Below are positions 9,482-20,434 of a stretch of DNA of 64,000 nt, in pieces; the stretch's first letter is position 1; every line of letters begins with the position of its first letter. Source of the stretch: Henckelia pumila (Eukaryota; Streptophyta; Magnoliopsida; Lamiales; Gesneriaceae); assembly GCF_033568475.1 (NCBI RefSeq), contig NW_027331831.1, forward strand, positions 11,966,001 through 12,030,000, written 5' to 3'. The notes beneath the pieces are model-generated. The model was not told the DNA's origin. It worked only from the letters and a program-made list of their open reading frames with translations, and made no database searches. A program made the position numbers and the translations under genes.

Positions 9482-10795
9482 TGTTGAATCCGATATTTTG
9501 GTGATAACAAACAACAACTCATTGTATAGGAATGTGCTGCCAACCATTGTATTTCAGGAATCTACTACAACTTCTACCGGAAGCTTGTCAATCGCCCTTG
9601 CTCTCGATCGGCTGAATACACAAGGATAAATCCATCTACCGGAAGCTTGTCAACCGCCTATGTCTCTCGACCGGTTGAAGTCTCAAGCCTATCGACTGGT
9701 TATTCAAACCAGCAGAGGACAAATATCCCTACCGGTAGAATGCCAACTGCCTATCAAGATATCTCGAGACAAGAACCTGTGACAAGATGTTCTTTGCAGG
9801 ATCCTTTTTTAAAAGCAGAACCGGCGTATCAGAAGATTTGTTGACTCCTGCAAATCAAGACAACAGGTTGTACCAAAATGGCAAAAACACAGAATGACTG
9901 CAGATAAAGCACTCGACCGTTTATTCCAGTTTTGGACCCTGGAAGTTGTCTGCAGTGTACGATCCTCATGCAGAATCATCAATGCATTTATGAGCATTAA
10001 ATGTGCATTCAATGCAGCATCAGAACGTTCAAAATAAAGACGTTGATGATTGACCTATTTAAAGGGAGGATTGCTCAAGAAGTAAAAAACAAGAATAACA
10101 ACAAAAAAAAAGGAACAACAACAAGTGATACGAGACAACGAAGAGAGACATTTCAATCACTTGAGTAATATCAGAAGTCCTCATCTGATATACTTGAGCA
10201 CACTCACAAGATCATTCATCTGCTGCTCAAATAAACCCTCGCTTATAGTTCACGTATCTGATCATCAAGGATCATCCTAGGGTTTCCAAGCCTCTCAACC
10301 GCTCTGCAGTCTGAGAAGCTCAACTCAACTATACTCAGTGTTGAAGAGACTTGAAGCTGCTCTGAAAGCTTCCACCAGTCTGATAAGAACTGAGAATCTT
10401 ATCTGTGTAAATCTAGGAGTTTCGGATTAGGCATTGGATAAGTCCTAAGTCTGAAGTGGGTGTATTACAAGACGTTGTAATAACCAAAGTCTTCTAGTGA
10501 ATTCCTTCCTAAGTGGAAGAAGGGGAGACGTAGAAGGATTAAGCCTTCGAACTTCCATAAAATCGTGCTTTAGCCTTTACTGCCATTTATCTTACATCCT
10601 GCTCATACATTGCTTTATAAACTTTGCATCACTAAACCTCTGAACTAGTTCCGCACTATTTAAGTTGTTCAAAACGGTTTAGAAGTTGAGAAAACAGATT
10701 AAGTGAACTAAACCTCACTTGATCATTTTAAAGAAGAAGAAGAAAAGTTTCAGAGTGTATTCACCCCCCCTCTACCCTCTGAACCGATCCCAACA
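9482..10795 (+). repeat. 3' LTR of the SIRE-like element (1314 bp)
   Basis: Starts TGTTGAATCC after the polypurine tract and ends CCCAACA, so it has the TG...CA termini. Positions 9956-10795 match 1-841 almost perfectly. The part 9482-9955 is the only visible copy of the 5' portion of U3. Flanking DNA after 10795 is AT-rich; the target duplication cannot be tested because the left flank is missing. Confidence 0.95.
9574..9751 (+). repeat. Three direct repeats in LTR U3
   Basis: A 23-bp unit beginning CTACCGGAAGCTTGTCAA occurs at 9574-9596 and 9636-9658, with one mismatch between them. A more diverged third copy (CTACCGGTAGAATGCCAA) starts at 9729. Spacing is 62 and 93 bp. Short repeats upstream of an LTR TATA box are often enhancer units; that role is inferred here. 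Confidence 0.7.
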
Positions 10796-11319
10796 GATAT
10801 ATATAAATAATTATTTATAATAAAATAATTTTTTACCACGTAACATTGCTATTATTCATTCAAAAATATTTGGTAATGAGATTAATTTATTCTCATATAT
10901 TTATATTTCGTATTTTTTTGAATAAAAAACTATTTTGTTAATAATTAATGAAATATTTATAATTAAAAAGTGTTATAAATTATATTTCACTATACTTCAG
11001 GTGGTGGGAAAAAAACAAACTTTAATTAAATATAATAAACTTAAGATGATAATTAAAATAATTAAAATTGTTAATTAATATAAAATAATAATTAGAGAAA
11101 GTATTCTTTTATATATAATAAGGATGACGAAAATTTTTGTTTAAATGATTAGATGGTGATATAAACATTAATTAATATAAATATTAAATCAAATAATAAA
11201 GACTAATTTAAATTAATCATAATCATAAATAATAATAATCAAAATACATGTTAGTGGATTTAGTATTTTTGTTATTAATTCATTATTTTATCTTGAAAAT
11301 CATTTATTTGTTTTAAAAA

Positions 11320-11447
<128 letters not shown>

Positions 11448-11455
11448 GTAGCAGT

Positions 11456-11561
11456 GAGTTAATTATATTTGTTAATATGTAATTATTTTGTCATGAAAAG
11501 TTTTTGAAGAGTTAATTATATTTGTTAATATGTAATTATTTTGTCATGAAAAGTTTTTGAA
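11456..11561 (+). repeat. 53-bp tandem duplication
   Basis: Two apparently perfect copies (11456-11508 and 11509-11561) of a unit beginning GAGTTAATTATATTTGTTAA, directly after the microsatellite. Confidence 0.9.
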
Positions 11562-12361
11562 GAAGAAGATTTTTTTATTATCATAGGTATCATATTATTA
11601 ATATAGTGGATTAATTGATAATTATTTTTAAAAAAAATTAACTATAACAAAAATATAACATTTATTATTTAAAAAATGTAACATTTATGAAATTTTAATT
11701 TGATATAATTTTGAAGGTTTTAGTGCAAATAAATGGAGTGAAAAATTAATAATCAACATATTAAATATTATTTAAGTGTTTAAAACTTAAACTAATTCTT
11801 ATAGAAAACGATGAAGTGATAATCACGATACTTTAAGTTAAAAAATCATAGTACTTTAAATTTTTTTAATTAAATTTTTTAATAAAATTTTATTTTAATT
11901 GTTATATTTCTGTGTTAAATGAATCGTATTATAATTTAATAAATAATTACAAAAATATTATATATATTAAATAAAGTTTGAAAACATTAAATGAAAGATA
12001 AAGTAATAAATTATCATGAGAAATAACTTAGCAAGTAATAATTTTAGTTATTATGTTGTTTGTTAATTATGAATACGAATTTCATATATTATTTTATGTA
12101 AATACTACTTATTACAATTATGGAATATGTTTTGATCTCTCATTTTTTTGGCCATTTAATATTTTGAGTTAATGTTTTAGAGTATATTTTTTCACCACTT
12201 TATACTTTCATCTATATATCATTTTGTATCTAATTTGCTAAATTTTTTTGTATTGTGTCTTATTTTTCACTTGTGATATATTCAAGTTTCTAAGTTATAT
12301 ACATAGATTTCTGAATCAATATTTTTTTCATTAAATTAGATATTGAAGTAGATAGACATTA

Positions 12362-12364
<3 letters not shown>

Positions 12365-12406
<42 letters not shown>
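12365..12406. repeat. (TA)21 microsatellite
   Basis: An uninterrupted TA run of about 42 bp. Confidence 0.95.
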
Positions 12407-12410
<4 letters not shown>

Positions 12411-12510
12411 TTATATACAATATATTTTATTATTATTTTTTTTTAATTCAATTATATAATATTGATCATAAAATAAGTTATTTTATCGTGCGGAGCACGT
12501 GCACTTTTAC

Positions 12511-12513
<3 letters not shown>

Positions 12514-12572
<59 letters not shown>
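12514..12572. repeat. (TA)n microsatellite, about 59 bp
   Basis: A long uninterrupted TA run directly after the hairpin-like GTGCGGAGCACGTGCAC stretch at 12488-12504. Confidence 0.95.
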
Positions 12573-12575
<3 letters not shown>

Positions 12576-13380
12576 TTTTACTATGCTCCCCACCAACCGT
12601 GTCAATCTCTGTGTCCACCATGTGCAATAGTTGAGTTGGTGGTACTGTTTTTATATGTGAACTTGCATTGTCTGAATTTATGGTATATTAATTGTATACC
12701 GTGTATGTGTACAAATTTACTAGTACATAGAGAGCTCTTGCCATATTTATGAAGTCACACAAGCACTCATGTTTTCCCTTTTGCAGATAGAATGAAACGG
12801 TGTCGTATGTTACAGGCAAACTCGAAATTGAGACAGTTCAACCATCGCACTCTATATTAGATGTTGCATTAATTTATGCATTTTAAAGTTATTTGGACAT
12901 CCTTTGCTCGATCCCAACTCATTGGGACCACCACACTTATCGCATCTCTCCCATTTTCCATTTCAAAATATTTAATAGATATGCATGTGATATTTGGGTA
13001 CGCAAAATTTTGATACTCGATATAAAACAAAACATATGCTCATTACTTATAGCTTATCGGTTATTAAAATCTCGGATTTGATATGTGATCTCGAGTCCGA
13101 CGGAGACTCATATTGTAATAAATCTTTCCATAAATTCAAAACCCTTTTATTAAAGTTGAGGGGTTCGTATGGTCACCTCCTTTATTTTTACCCTTTGATG
13201 ACCATGTAATTACAAAAAACGTCACTTTTACTTCTTTTTTTTTTCGATATCCATTTACAAAATTTCCATTTTTTATTTCAATATTTTTTAAAAAATTTTC
13301 AATTAAAACAATTTACAAAATTTCCATTTTTTCTTTCACTATGTTTTTTATTTTCAATTAAAACATTGGAACGTATAAGA

Positions 13381-13407
13381 CACGCAACGCGTGAATTTGT
13401 GTACTAA
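13381..13407 (+). mobile_element. Helitron-like 3' terminus
   Basis: CACGC/GCGTG forms a 5-bp hairpin stem (13381-13385 with 13389-13393). It is followed by 10 nt and then CTAA at 13404-13407, with T as the next base. Hairpin plus CTRR before a T is the Helitron 3' end rule. The 5' end (A|TC) was not located, so the length is unknown. Confidence 0.45.
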
Positions 13408-13758
13408 TATGTATAAAACATAGCCTCCTTATGTATTAAAAAAAATTGTCAACACTAGCACTTGTACGTCATGGCACACGCCAAGTTTTCACCTTATTTT
13501 CCTGCAGCAATATTCTACGTTGAGTTGCTTATTTTAACCAATTGAGAACTGGTCATATGACTCATATATCATCTAAAAATTCTACGGTTATCAAATTTTA
13601 TTTTGTTATTTTAAGATGACCTTAGAGACTTCAAAGACTTGGTTCAAGTTCAACTGATCCTAATTCAAGAAGAAATCGAATAAGATAATTTGTTTGAGCG
13701 CAATAATAAGTGTCCTCAATTATATTTTTCAATAAAACGACAAACGTTTGGTTCCATT

Positions 13759-14465
13759 TGTTAATCACCTTTCAACAGCACGCACGCAGCAACAGAAAAG
13801 ATAGCGAGCCGAGAGTTTAATTCTCTATGTTTAAGACAAATTTGCCCGCCTAGGTGCTTACGAGTTGATCAAAGTGTCTCCCAAGATAGAACGCTATCTA
13901 TCAACTTCGATTATTAGCACTACAAAATCGAAGCACTACGAACACTTCAAAGTGTTTAAAAAACTCAGACTCGAAACTCAGATGTATGAGTATGCAAGAA
14001 AAGGAAGAGAGAATCAGAAATGAGCGAGTTGGAATGAATGCATATGACGTCTATTTATAGACGTTGGAAAGCTGCCTCGGACGGTTGCACCCCTTCGATG
14101 CATGCATGGCCGAAAAGTTGCAATGGTTCGGTCGCACTGATTCGGAAGCAAAATAAAATATTTAATTAATTTTTGTCCAAAAAAGTTATATTTATGTCAA
14201 AGCCAGCCCAGCCCACGCCCGTGCCGTGCCGGCCGGCCGGTCGGACGGTGGCGACGGCGGCGCGCGCGCGCGTGTGGCTAATGGTTCGAACCTAGCCTAG
14301 ATTAGGTCCGCTCCCTTTAACAAACATGGGTACCCCTTAGGGCCCCAACCCATTGTCTAAACTTTGACATTATATAGTGCAATTTATTCCCACATTTTAT
14401 CAATGTGGGACAATGAGCATAAAGCCTCATTCACCATCCATTTGTCCATAACAAATTTTCCAACA
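13759..14465 (-). repeat. 3' LTR of the nested copia element (707 bp)
   Basis: On the minus strand it begins TGTTGGAAAATTTG directly after a polypurine tract (ATGTGGGGGAT, plus-strand 14466-14476) and ends GATTAACA at 13759. It aligns with 26902-27447 but holds at least three segments missing there. It includes a GC-rich stretch with GCCGGCC and a GC/CG run (about 14219-14275). Confidence 0.9.
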
Positions 14466-14476
14466 ATCCCCCACAT

Positions 14477-14986
14477 GAATGTGATTTATGCGAATATGTA
14501 TGCATATGCTAAAACAGAGTTTCTTACGAAAATTATTGTATGGGGAGAGGTAGCTTGCGGCTTTGAACCTTCCTTAGTGAAATACTATCGGATTTACTAG
14601 GCTGCCTAGTGAACGTGATGTCTTGAACTATTCAGCCATTGATGTAAACCTAGACAACAGTATTCACACAATAATTGTTTTCACACTTTATTTGTTCTCA
14701 TGGTTTTGTCCGTTTTGGCCCTGGACAATATCTTGGATTCTTAAGTGTTTCGTTTGAAGCGGCCCGTCTTCACACTTAAATAGGTGACCTCCTAGTATAT
14801 AAGTATCCTGTCATACTCTATTTCTTAAAGAAATATAAAAATCATTAAAAGTTTGTTAAAACATAACCTCACTACTTGCACAGGTTGCACTTTTATCCTA
14901 GGAATGAGAATAGAACAAAGTTCTAAGTGCATGCGAACATTCATAACTTGATTTTCCTATTGAACCAAGATCTTGGGATCTCCAAT
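14477..14986. other. Noncoding 3' internal region of the nested copia element
   Basis: Lies between the end of the RNase H remnant and the polypurine tract. No ORF of note and no other element seen. Confidence 0.6.
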
Positions 14987-16538
14987 CTACAAGGTTGGGT
15001 TTCCGCTATGAATATCCTTTAATTTTGTAGGTTTTAATCCCATTCCTCTTGATAAGCAGTTTACTTGATCTCTCCCTAAACCTTTTGTTAACGGATCCGC
15101 TAAGTTATCTTTTGATTTTACATAATCTACGGCGATAACTCCATTTGAGATCAACTACCTAATGGTATTATGTCTTCGACGTATGTGTTTTGACTTACCA
15201 TTATACATACTACTTTGTGCCCTACCTATAGCCGACTGACTATCGCAATGTATCATTATTGCTGGCACTGGTTTCGTCCAACACGGAATATCTTCTAGGA
15301 AATTACGAAGCCATTCCGCTTCTTCTCCCGCTTTGTCTAGAGCTATGAATTCTGATTCCATAGTTGAACGAGCTATACAAGTTTGTTTAGAGGATTTCCA
15401 CGACACAGCTCCTCCACCGATGGTGAACACATATCCACTTGTGGACTTAGAGTCTTTTGTGTCGGATATCCAATTTGCATCACAGTATCCTTCTAGTACG
15501 GAAGGATATGTGGTATAATGTAATCCATAGTCCATTGAGTACTTTAAGTATTTAAATACTCTTTCTAACGCTTTCCAATGATCATGACTAGGATTACTTG
15601 TAAACCTACTCAATTTATTTATTGAGTATGCAATATCAGGACGAGTACAATTTGTAATATACATTAGACTCCCAATTATCCTTGCATATTGCTGTTGAGA
15701 TACGGGTTCACCTCGATTTTTGGATAAATGTAAACTTAAATCCACAGGTGATCTTAACGGCGTAACATCATACGCGTTGAATTTCCGAAGTACTTTATCA
15801 ATATAATGAGATTGTGTTAGGATAATTCCTTCAGTCGCTTTTACTATCTTAATTCCTAAGATAACGTCTGCTTCTCCCATATCTTTCATATCAAAATGTT
15901 TTGTCAACATTTTCTTAGTTTTCATGATGATATCATGATTACTACCCATTATGAGCATGTCGTCTACATATAGACAAACAATTACATATGAGTCATGTGT
16001 GCCTTTTATATAAACACATTTATCACACTCATTAATCTTAAATCCATTTGACATCATTGTTTTGTCAAATTTTTCATGCCATTGTTTAGGAGCTTGTTTT
16101 AGCCCATACAATGATTTAATGAGTCGACACACTTTTCTTTCTTGACCGGGAGCAATGAATCCTTCGGGTTGTGCCATATATATTTCTTCCTCTAACTCAC
16201 CATTTAAAAATGCTGTTTTTACATCCATTTGATGAATTTCGAGATTATTTAAAGCAGCAATTGCTATAAGTACTCGAATAGACGTTATTCTCGTAACAGG
16301 GGAATATGTGTCGAAGAAATCCAACCCTTCTTTTTGTCTAAATCCTTTGGCCACTAACCTTGCTTTGTATTTTTCCACTGTTCCATCAGCTTTGTATTTC
16401 CTTTTTAAGATCCATTTGCATCCTAACGGTTTGCTTCCCGGTGGGAGATCTACTAACTCCCAAGTATGATTTTGCATGATGGAATCTATTTCGCTTTTTA
16501 TGGCCTCTTTCCAAAGTGGAGCGTCAGGACTAGATAAC
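14987..16538 (-). pseudogene. Copia pol remnant: reverse transcriptase and RNase H
   Basis: Minus-strand coding remnant cut at its N-terminal side by the gypsy LTR at 16539. The reverse transcriptase begins with the [18 protein letters not shown] motif near 16450 and has YVDD at about 15955-15966. RNase H follows, with the [10 protein letters not shown] and TMESEFIAL motifs. A TAG (plus 15155-15157) interrupts the frame after RRRHNTIR, and the RNase H tail remains readable to about 14987. The wording of the RT suggests the Tork/Tnt1-like group. With gag, protease and integrase missing it cannot move on its own. Confidence 0.85.
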
Positions 16539-17615
16539 TGTAACACCCGGTATTTTTAAATACGTAAATTCGCATGCATAATTAGGATATTTAATTAGTT
16601 AAATTTATGATTTATGGGTTAAATAATTATGTGAATTATTTGTGCATGATTTAATTTATTTTTAAGCATTTAACCCATAATTAGTGATTTTTATGATTTT
16701 TTTAGTATTTTATTATTTAATCGCGTAGACGGGACCATGGACGGACGAGATGACGACTTTCCACCCAAATTATTTTAGGAGCCTTTTTGGAGCCTTAAAA
16801 TATTATTTTGAGTTTTATTATCCCAAAATTTTAAGTATTTAATTTTATTTAATTTTAGGGGTCATTTTTATCCAAAATTAGTCAAAACATTGACTTTTTA
16901 GTATTTTTAAAATTTCCCTAAAATTATATTTCGAGATTTTTAATTAGGTTATCAGATTTTTAAGAGTTTAAGTTGTTTATTATTTATTTTTAAAACCTCT
17001 TTATTTAATTAGTTAGCTTATATTTTAATTAAACCAAAAATTTAACCTATTCTACCCAAAACCCTAGCATTTGCCGACATCTCTCCTTCCTCCCAAGCAG
17101 CCGACACCCCATCATCATCTTCTTCATCGGTTCAAGGCACCTCCTAGACTCCATAACCATTTTTCTTCGAAGCTTCAAGTTGCTCGTCGTCCCGTCGTCC
17201 CGGAAGTTGTCTCACGCTTGTTTATCTTCGTCCTTCGGTGAAAGGCATGTTTTTATCCATTTTTTTTAAACTCATATCAGTATATGTATGCGTGTGGGTG
17301 TGTAACATCAGAATTTATATTTTTTTGACATCAAGCTTTTCGATTTTTTCCTCCTTACTTGCTCTCGGTTTTGACATTAGTGTTGCATGCTCACGTTTCC
17401 CCTCTCCATGTTTGGTTCGGCTGTTGGCGAGTGTTCCAGAGGTGCCCTAGGGTGCCTAAGGGTCGAGCCATGGCAAGGCTTGGGGCTGAGAAGGGCTCGG
17501 CCGTGGGGTTTTTGTCATGGTTGGTGCAGACGGCGCAGAACTGGGGCTCGGATAGGAGGCTTCGGCCTTGGTGTTAGGGAGTGCATGGGGCTGGGGGACT
17601 GGTCAGGCTAGGTCT

Positions 17616-17700
17616 GCCCGGACGTGGGCTACGTCCGGGCGGCGGCGCCCCGGCCAGGGGCGGCCGGAGCTGGCCGGCAGCAGGCCAAGATGGCCTGCTG
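17616..17700 (+). other. Two perfect GC-rich hairpins in the chromovirus LTR
   Basis: Stem GCCCGGACGT/ACGTCCGGGC (17616-17625 with 17631-17640) has a 5-nt loop. Stem CAGCAGGCCA/TGGCCTGCTG (17678-17687 with 17691-17700) has a 3-nt loop AGA. Both recur at 25111-25135 and 25173-25195 in the 3' LTR. They would form stable RNA structures if transcribed. Confidence 0.85.
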
Positions 17701-18025
17701 CTCACGGCCGAGAAGAATAGGGATTAGGGGCACGGGTCTAGGGTTTCAGATGGCATTCGGGTCGGGTCGAGGGGCCGGGTCGGGTCTAAAATAATGTGGG
17801 TCAAGTTAAGTGGGTCCGGATCCGGGTTATTTTAATTGGGCTCGGGTATTTTTATTTTTAAGTTTTTAAGTTAATTAGGAGTTAAATAGACTAATTAAAT
17901 TCCCAAAAATTTAATTAGTACCATTTAATTTATTTGGGTTACTTTAAATTATTTTGGGTTATTTTATTTATTTTTGGGCTTTTAATAAATTTTATTTAAA
18001 TTTTTAAGTTGGCCAGAAATTTTTA

Positions 18026-18142
18026 TGGGCTTGGGAGCCCATGAAAATTATTGGGCCTGATATTGGGCTTTTGGGCCCATTGGGCCAGGGACAGTGTTAT
18101 TGGGCCTAAGTTAGTTTAATGGGCTTTGGTTGATTTATGGGC
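18026..18142 (+). promoter_or_regulatory. Cluster of TGGGCY (site II/TCP-like) motifs in the LTR
   Basis: Nine or so copies of TGGGCC/TGGGCT, counting both strands, within about 115 bp; repeated in the 3' LTR at +7495. TGGGCY is the site II element bound by TCP factors in promoters of growth-related plant genes. Binding here is inferred from the motif only. Confidence 0.45.
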
Positions 18143-19192
18143 CAAGTCTTAAGTTAAGTTAATGGGATTGAGTGTAGGGCCAGCAGTCCAGAACCATCCA
18201 TGAGAAAATTGCATGTGTCCTGATTATATATTTAATTATTTTTATGCATTTAAGTTATTTTAATATTTATATGTTAGTAAGAAAAATTAAATTAAATATA
18301 TATGAAGGACACACAATTTATTTAAGTACATGCATTCATGAAATCCATTTTTATGCTATGATTTAATTTCTATGGTGGAGCAAAATAAAATATTTTAGGT
18401 GGAAATTGAAGTAGTGTGGCCATTTATGTATGGGCAGTTTCTGCCATTTATGTATGGGCAGTTTTCTGCCATTTATGTATGGGTGGTTCGCCACCAGCCT
18501 CGTACGATGGTTTCCTAGACTGATCAGTCGCACTATGGGTCACACTTACGGATAGGACCATACGATGTTCAGAAAACAAATGCTCAACAACTTATGTATG
18601 TATGATATTATGTATGTATGTATGTTTAATTATGTAATTTAAGTTAGAAATTTTGAAGCATGCTCATTCATGTATATGTATGTATTAGTAGTTTAGTGTT
18701 TTAAATTATTTTAAACCCTTGTTAGTATGCATGTTGGGCCTCTAGGCTCACTACACTGATATGGTGCAGGTGAGTACGTAGAGGAGCAGGTTACTCCTAC
18801 CGGTGGTGAGGATCTATGAGCTATGCTGCAGTAGCCCCGTGACCGTGACAGCTTCTGAGTCAATGTCATGTGATACATTTTATTATTTTATTTGGGTTGA
18901 GGTGTTTGAAATATTTTATTAAATATTTTTAGTGCATGCACATTTTTATTTATTTTATTTATGCAGGATATTTTTAAATTCTAGGCTTGACTCAGTTGTT
19001 TAATTATTTTTTTAAGAATGCATTTTATTTAAGTATTAAAATTATTTATTTATTTAGTCATGAATTTATTTTTAGTATTTTTATTTGGTGCATATATGTA
19101 TGGGCATATATGTACTTATATTTATTTAGTAGTAAAAAAAAAAAAAAAAATTTCCGCATATTTATTTATTAGAGAGTTAGGGTCGTTTCAGT

Positions 19193-19205
19193 TGGTATCA
19201 AAGCA
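19193..19205 (+). other. Primer binding site of the chromovirus
   Basis: TGGTATCAAAGCA lies two bases after the LTR end at 19190. It differs from the usual iMet primer site TGGTATCAGAGC by one base. Confidence 0.85.
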
Positions 19206-19262
19206 CGGTCCTTGGAGGGGTCACTACTGCTATGCTAGCTCAGAAATCCACGCTACCGGTCT

Positions 19263-19377
19263 GTAAGTTTTAATGTTTATAGTATGATTTAAATTTCTAG
19301 AATTTAAGTTAGCCTTAATTTTTTTAAACACTTAGTTATGCAAGGCGATTTACGTAAATAAATATGTGGTGGTGCAG
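19263..19377 (+). other. Possible 5' leader intron of the chromovirus
   Basis: A consensus donor GTAAGT at 19263-19268 and an acceptor GTGCAG ending at 19377, two bases before the gag ATG at 19379. Splicing would remove the upstream ATG at 19364. It rests on splice-site consensus alone. Confidence 0.35.
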
Positions 19378-19378
19378 A

Positions 19379-20434
19379 ATGCCTCCCAGACCAGTGAACC
19401 GACGTGGGGGACCTCCACCTCCACCGCCACCTCAACAGCACCCTATTACAGCACTGGAGCAGGCCAGTGCCACTATGATGGCGGGTATTACTGCCTTGCT
19501 GGAGCAGCAGGCTGCCCGTCCCAGACTGTCCCACGAGGAGGACGTCGCAGAGAGGTTCCAGAAGAAGGGGCCTAAGGAGTTTTTGGGGACCACCGATCCG
19601 TTGGTGGCGGAGGGATGGATTCGCTCACTTGAGTCCATCTTTGACTACATGGGGATCACAGACGCCGACAGGGTGAGCTGTGCTACATATATGATGCGAG
19701 GCGATGCAGCCTCATGGTGGGAGGGTGCAGTTAGAGGAGTTCATCTACCGACTCTGACATGGGTTGAGTTCAGGCGTATCTTCTACGCCAAGTATTTCAC
19801 TGAGGACGTGCGCAGCCGCATGATCCGAGAGTTCATGAGTCTCCGCCAGGGGGACAGATCTGTAGTGGAGTACATCAGCCAGTTTGAGAGGGGCTGCCGT
19901 TTCGTGCCCATGATTGCTGAGAGTCCGCAGGAGAAGCTGCGACAGTTTGTTGAGGGCCTGAAGGCAGAGATCAGGCACGATGTACGCATGGCAGACGTTT
20001 TTACATATGAGTCTGCAGTCAGCCGGGCTTTGCGTTCGGAGGAGGGTCGGAGAGCGATCCAGAGGGAGCAACAGCAGGGTAAGAGGCAGTTTGTTCAGAC
20101 TGGGTATCAGCGACCTTCTTCGCAGCCACCTGCGAAGAAGCAGTCTACAGGGCCATCTAAGGGCCCGAATCAGCAGAGGCCTCAGGGGAAGCCACAGCAG
20201 CAGACTAGGGGCGGGGCCCCTACTCCAGGGAGATATCCAGTGTGTCCGAAGTGCCAGAAGATGCATTCCGGGCAGTGTCTTTTGGGAGCAGGAGTCTGCT
20301 ATCGCTGCAAGGAGCCAGGGCATCAGATTGCCAACTGCCCGCAGAGGCAGAATGTCAGTGGGCGAGTTTATGTTATGCAGGCTGAGGAGGCAGATCCAGA
20401 TACCTCCTTGATCACCGGTATACTTAACCCCTAG
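19379..20434 (+). CDS. gag: Gag of the chromovirus
   Basis: 351 codons from ATG 19379 (MPPRPVNRRG); an upstream in-frame ATG at 19364 would add five residues but lies in a possible leader intron. A proline run near the N-terminus is followed by the retrotransposon gag capsid domain (about residues 55-215, with SWWEGAVRG and the FYAKYF and EFMSLRQGDRSV motifs). A basic Gln/Pro/Gly-rich linker and one CCHC zinc knuckle (CYRCKEPGHQIANC, about 305-318) follow. The unspliced frame ends in TAG at 20432-20434, just inside the probable intron. Splicing at 20417/20418 fuses gag to pol in frame. Confidence 0.9.
   Translation: MPPRPVNRRGGPPPPPPPQQHPITALEQASATMMAGITALLEQQAARPRLSHEEDVAERFQKKGPKEFLGTTDPLVAEGWIRSLESIFDYMGITDADRVSCATYMMRGDAASWWEGAVRGVHLPTLTWVEFRRIFYAKYFTEDVRSRMIREFMSLRQGDRSVVEYISQFERGCRFVPMIAESPQEKLRQFVEGLKAEIRHDVRMADVFTYESAVSRALRSEEGRRAIQREQQQGKRQFVQTGYQRPSSQPPAKKQSTGPSKGPNQQRPQGKPQQQTRGGAPTPGRYPVCPKCQKMHSGQCLLGAGVCYRCKEPGHQIANCPQRQNVSGRVYVMQAEEADPDTSLITGILNP

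Larger units (their letters stand above)
1..10795 (+). mobile_element. Ty1/copia LTR retrotransposon, SIRE-like (5' end outside window)
   Basis: Element order on the plus strand: partial 5' LTR (1-841), tRNA-iMet primer binding site, gag, protease, integrase, reverse transcriptase, RNase H, a long third ORF, polypurine tract, 3' LTR (9482-10795). The integrase-before-RT order defines copia. The large gag with a coiled-coil-rich part and the extra ORF after pol are typical of the Sirevirus (SIRE/Maximus) group. Over the 840 bp where both LTRs are visible I find two substitutions and two small indels, so the insertion is recent. About 474 bp of the 5' LTR, and with it the left target-site duplication, lies outside the window. 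Gag and ORF3 are each interrupted by one in-frame stop. Confidence 0.95.
16539..19190 (+). repeat. 5' LTR of the chromovirus (2652 bp)
   Basis: TG...CA bounded. Left to right it has an AT-rich 5' part, a GC-rich core with two perfect hairpins (17616-17700), a run of GGGTC words (about 17755-17830), a dense TGGGCC/TGGGCT cluster (18026-18142), three short direct repeats with the core ATTTATGTATGGG (about 18419-18495), and a 17-A tract near the end. The ATG-started ORFs at 17238-17611 and 18987-19266 are repeated unchanged in the other LTR and resemble no known protein. Confidence 0.95.

Noticed and set aside
12488-12504. Fourth Helitron-like hairpin
   Set aside because: The hairpin is followed by CTAT, not CTRR, and lies between long TA runs where chance pairing is likely.
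12893-13209. Overlapping ORFs of 62 and 71 codons
   Set aside because: Composition and lack of any motif fit chance ORFs in intergenic DNA.
17238-17611. Overlapping small ORFs in the chromovirus LTR (repeated at 24733-25106)
   Set aside because: They lie inside an LTR, appear in both LTRs only because the LTRs are copies, overlap in several frames and match no protein I know.
19745-20323. 192-codon minus-strand ORF opposite gag
   Set aside because: Shadow of the GC-rich gag coding strand; its predicted product is low-complexity Leu/Arg-rich and the gag domain on the plus strand is clear.
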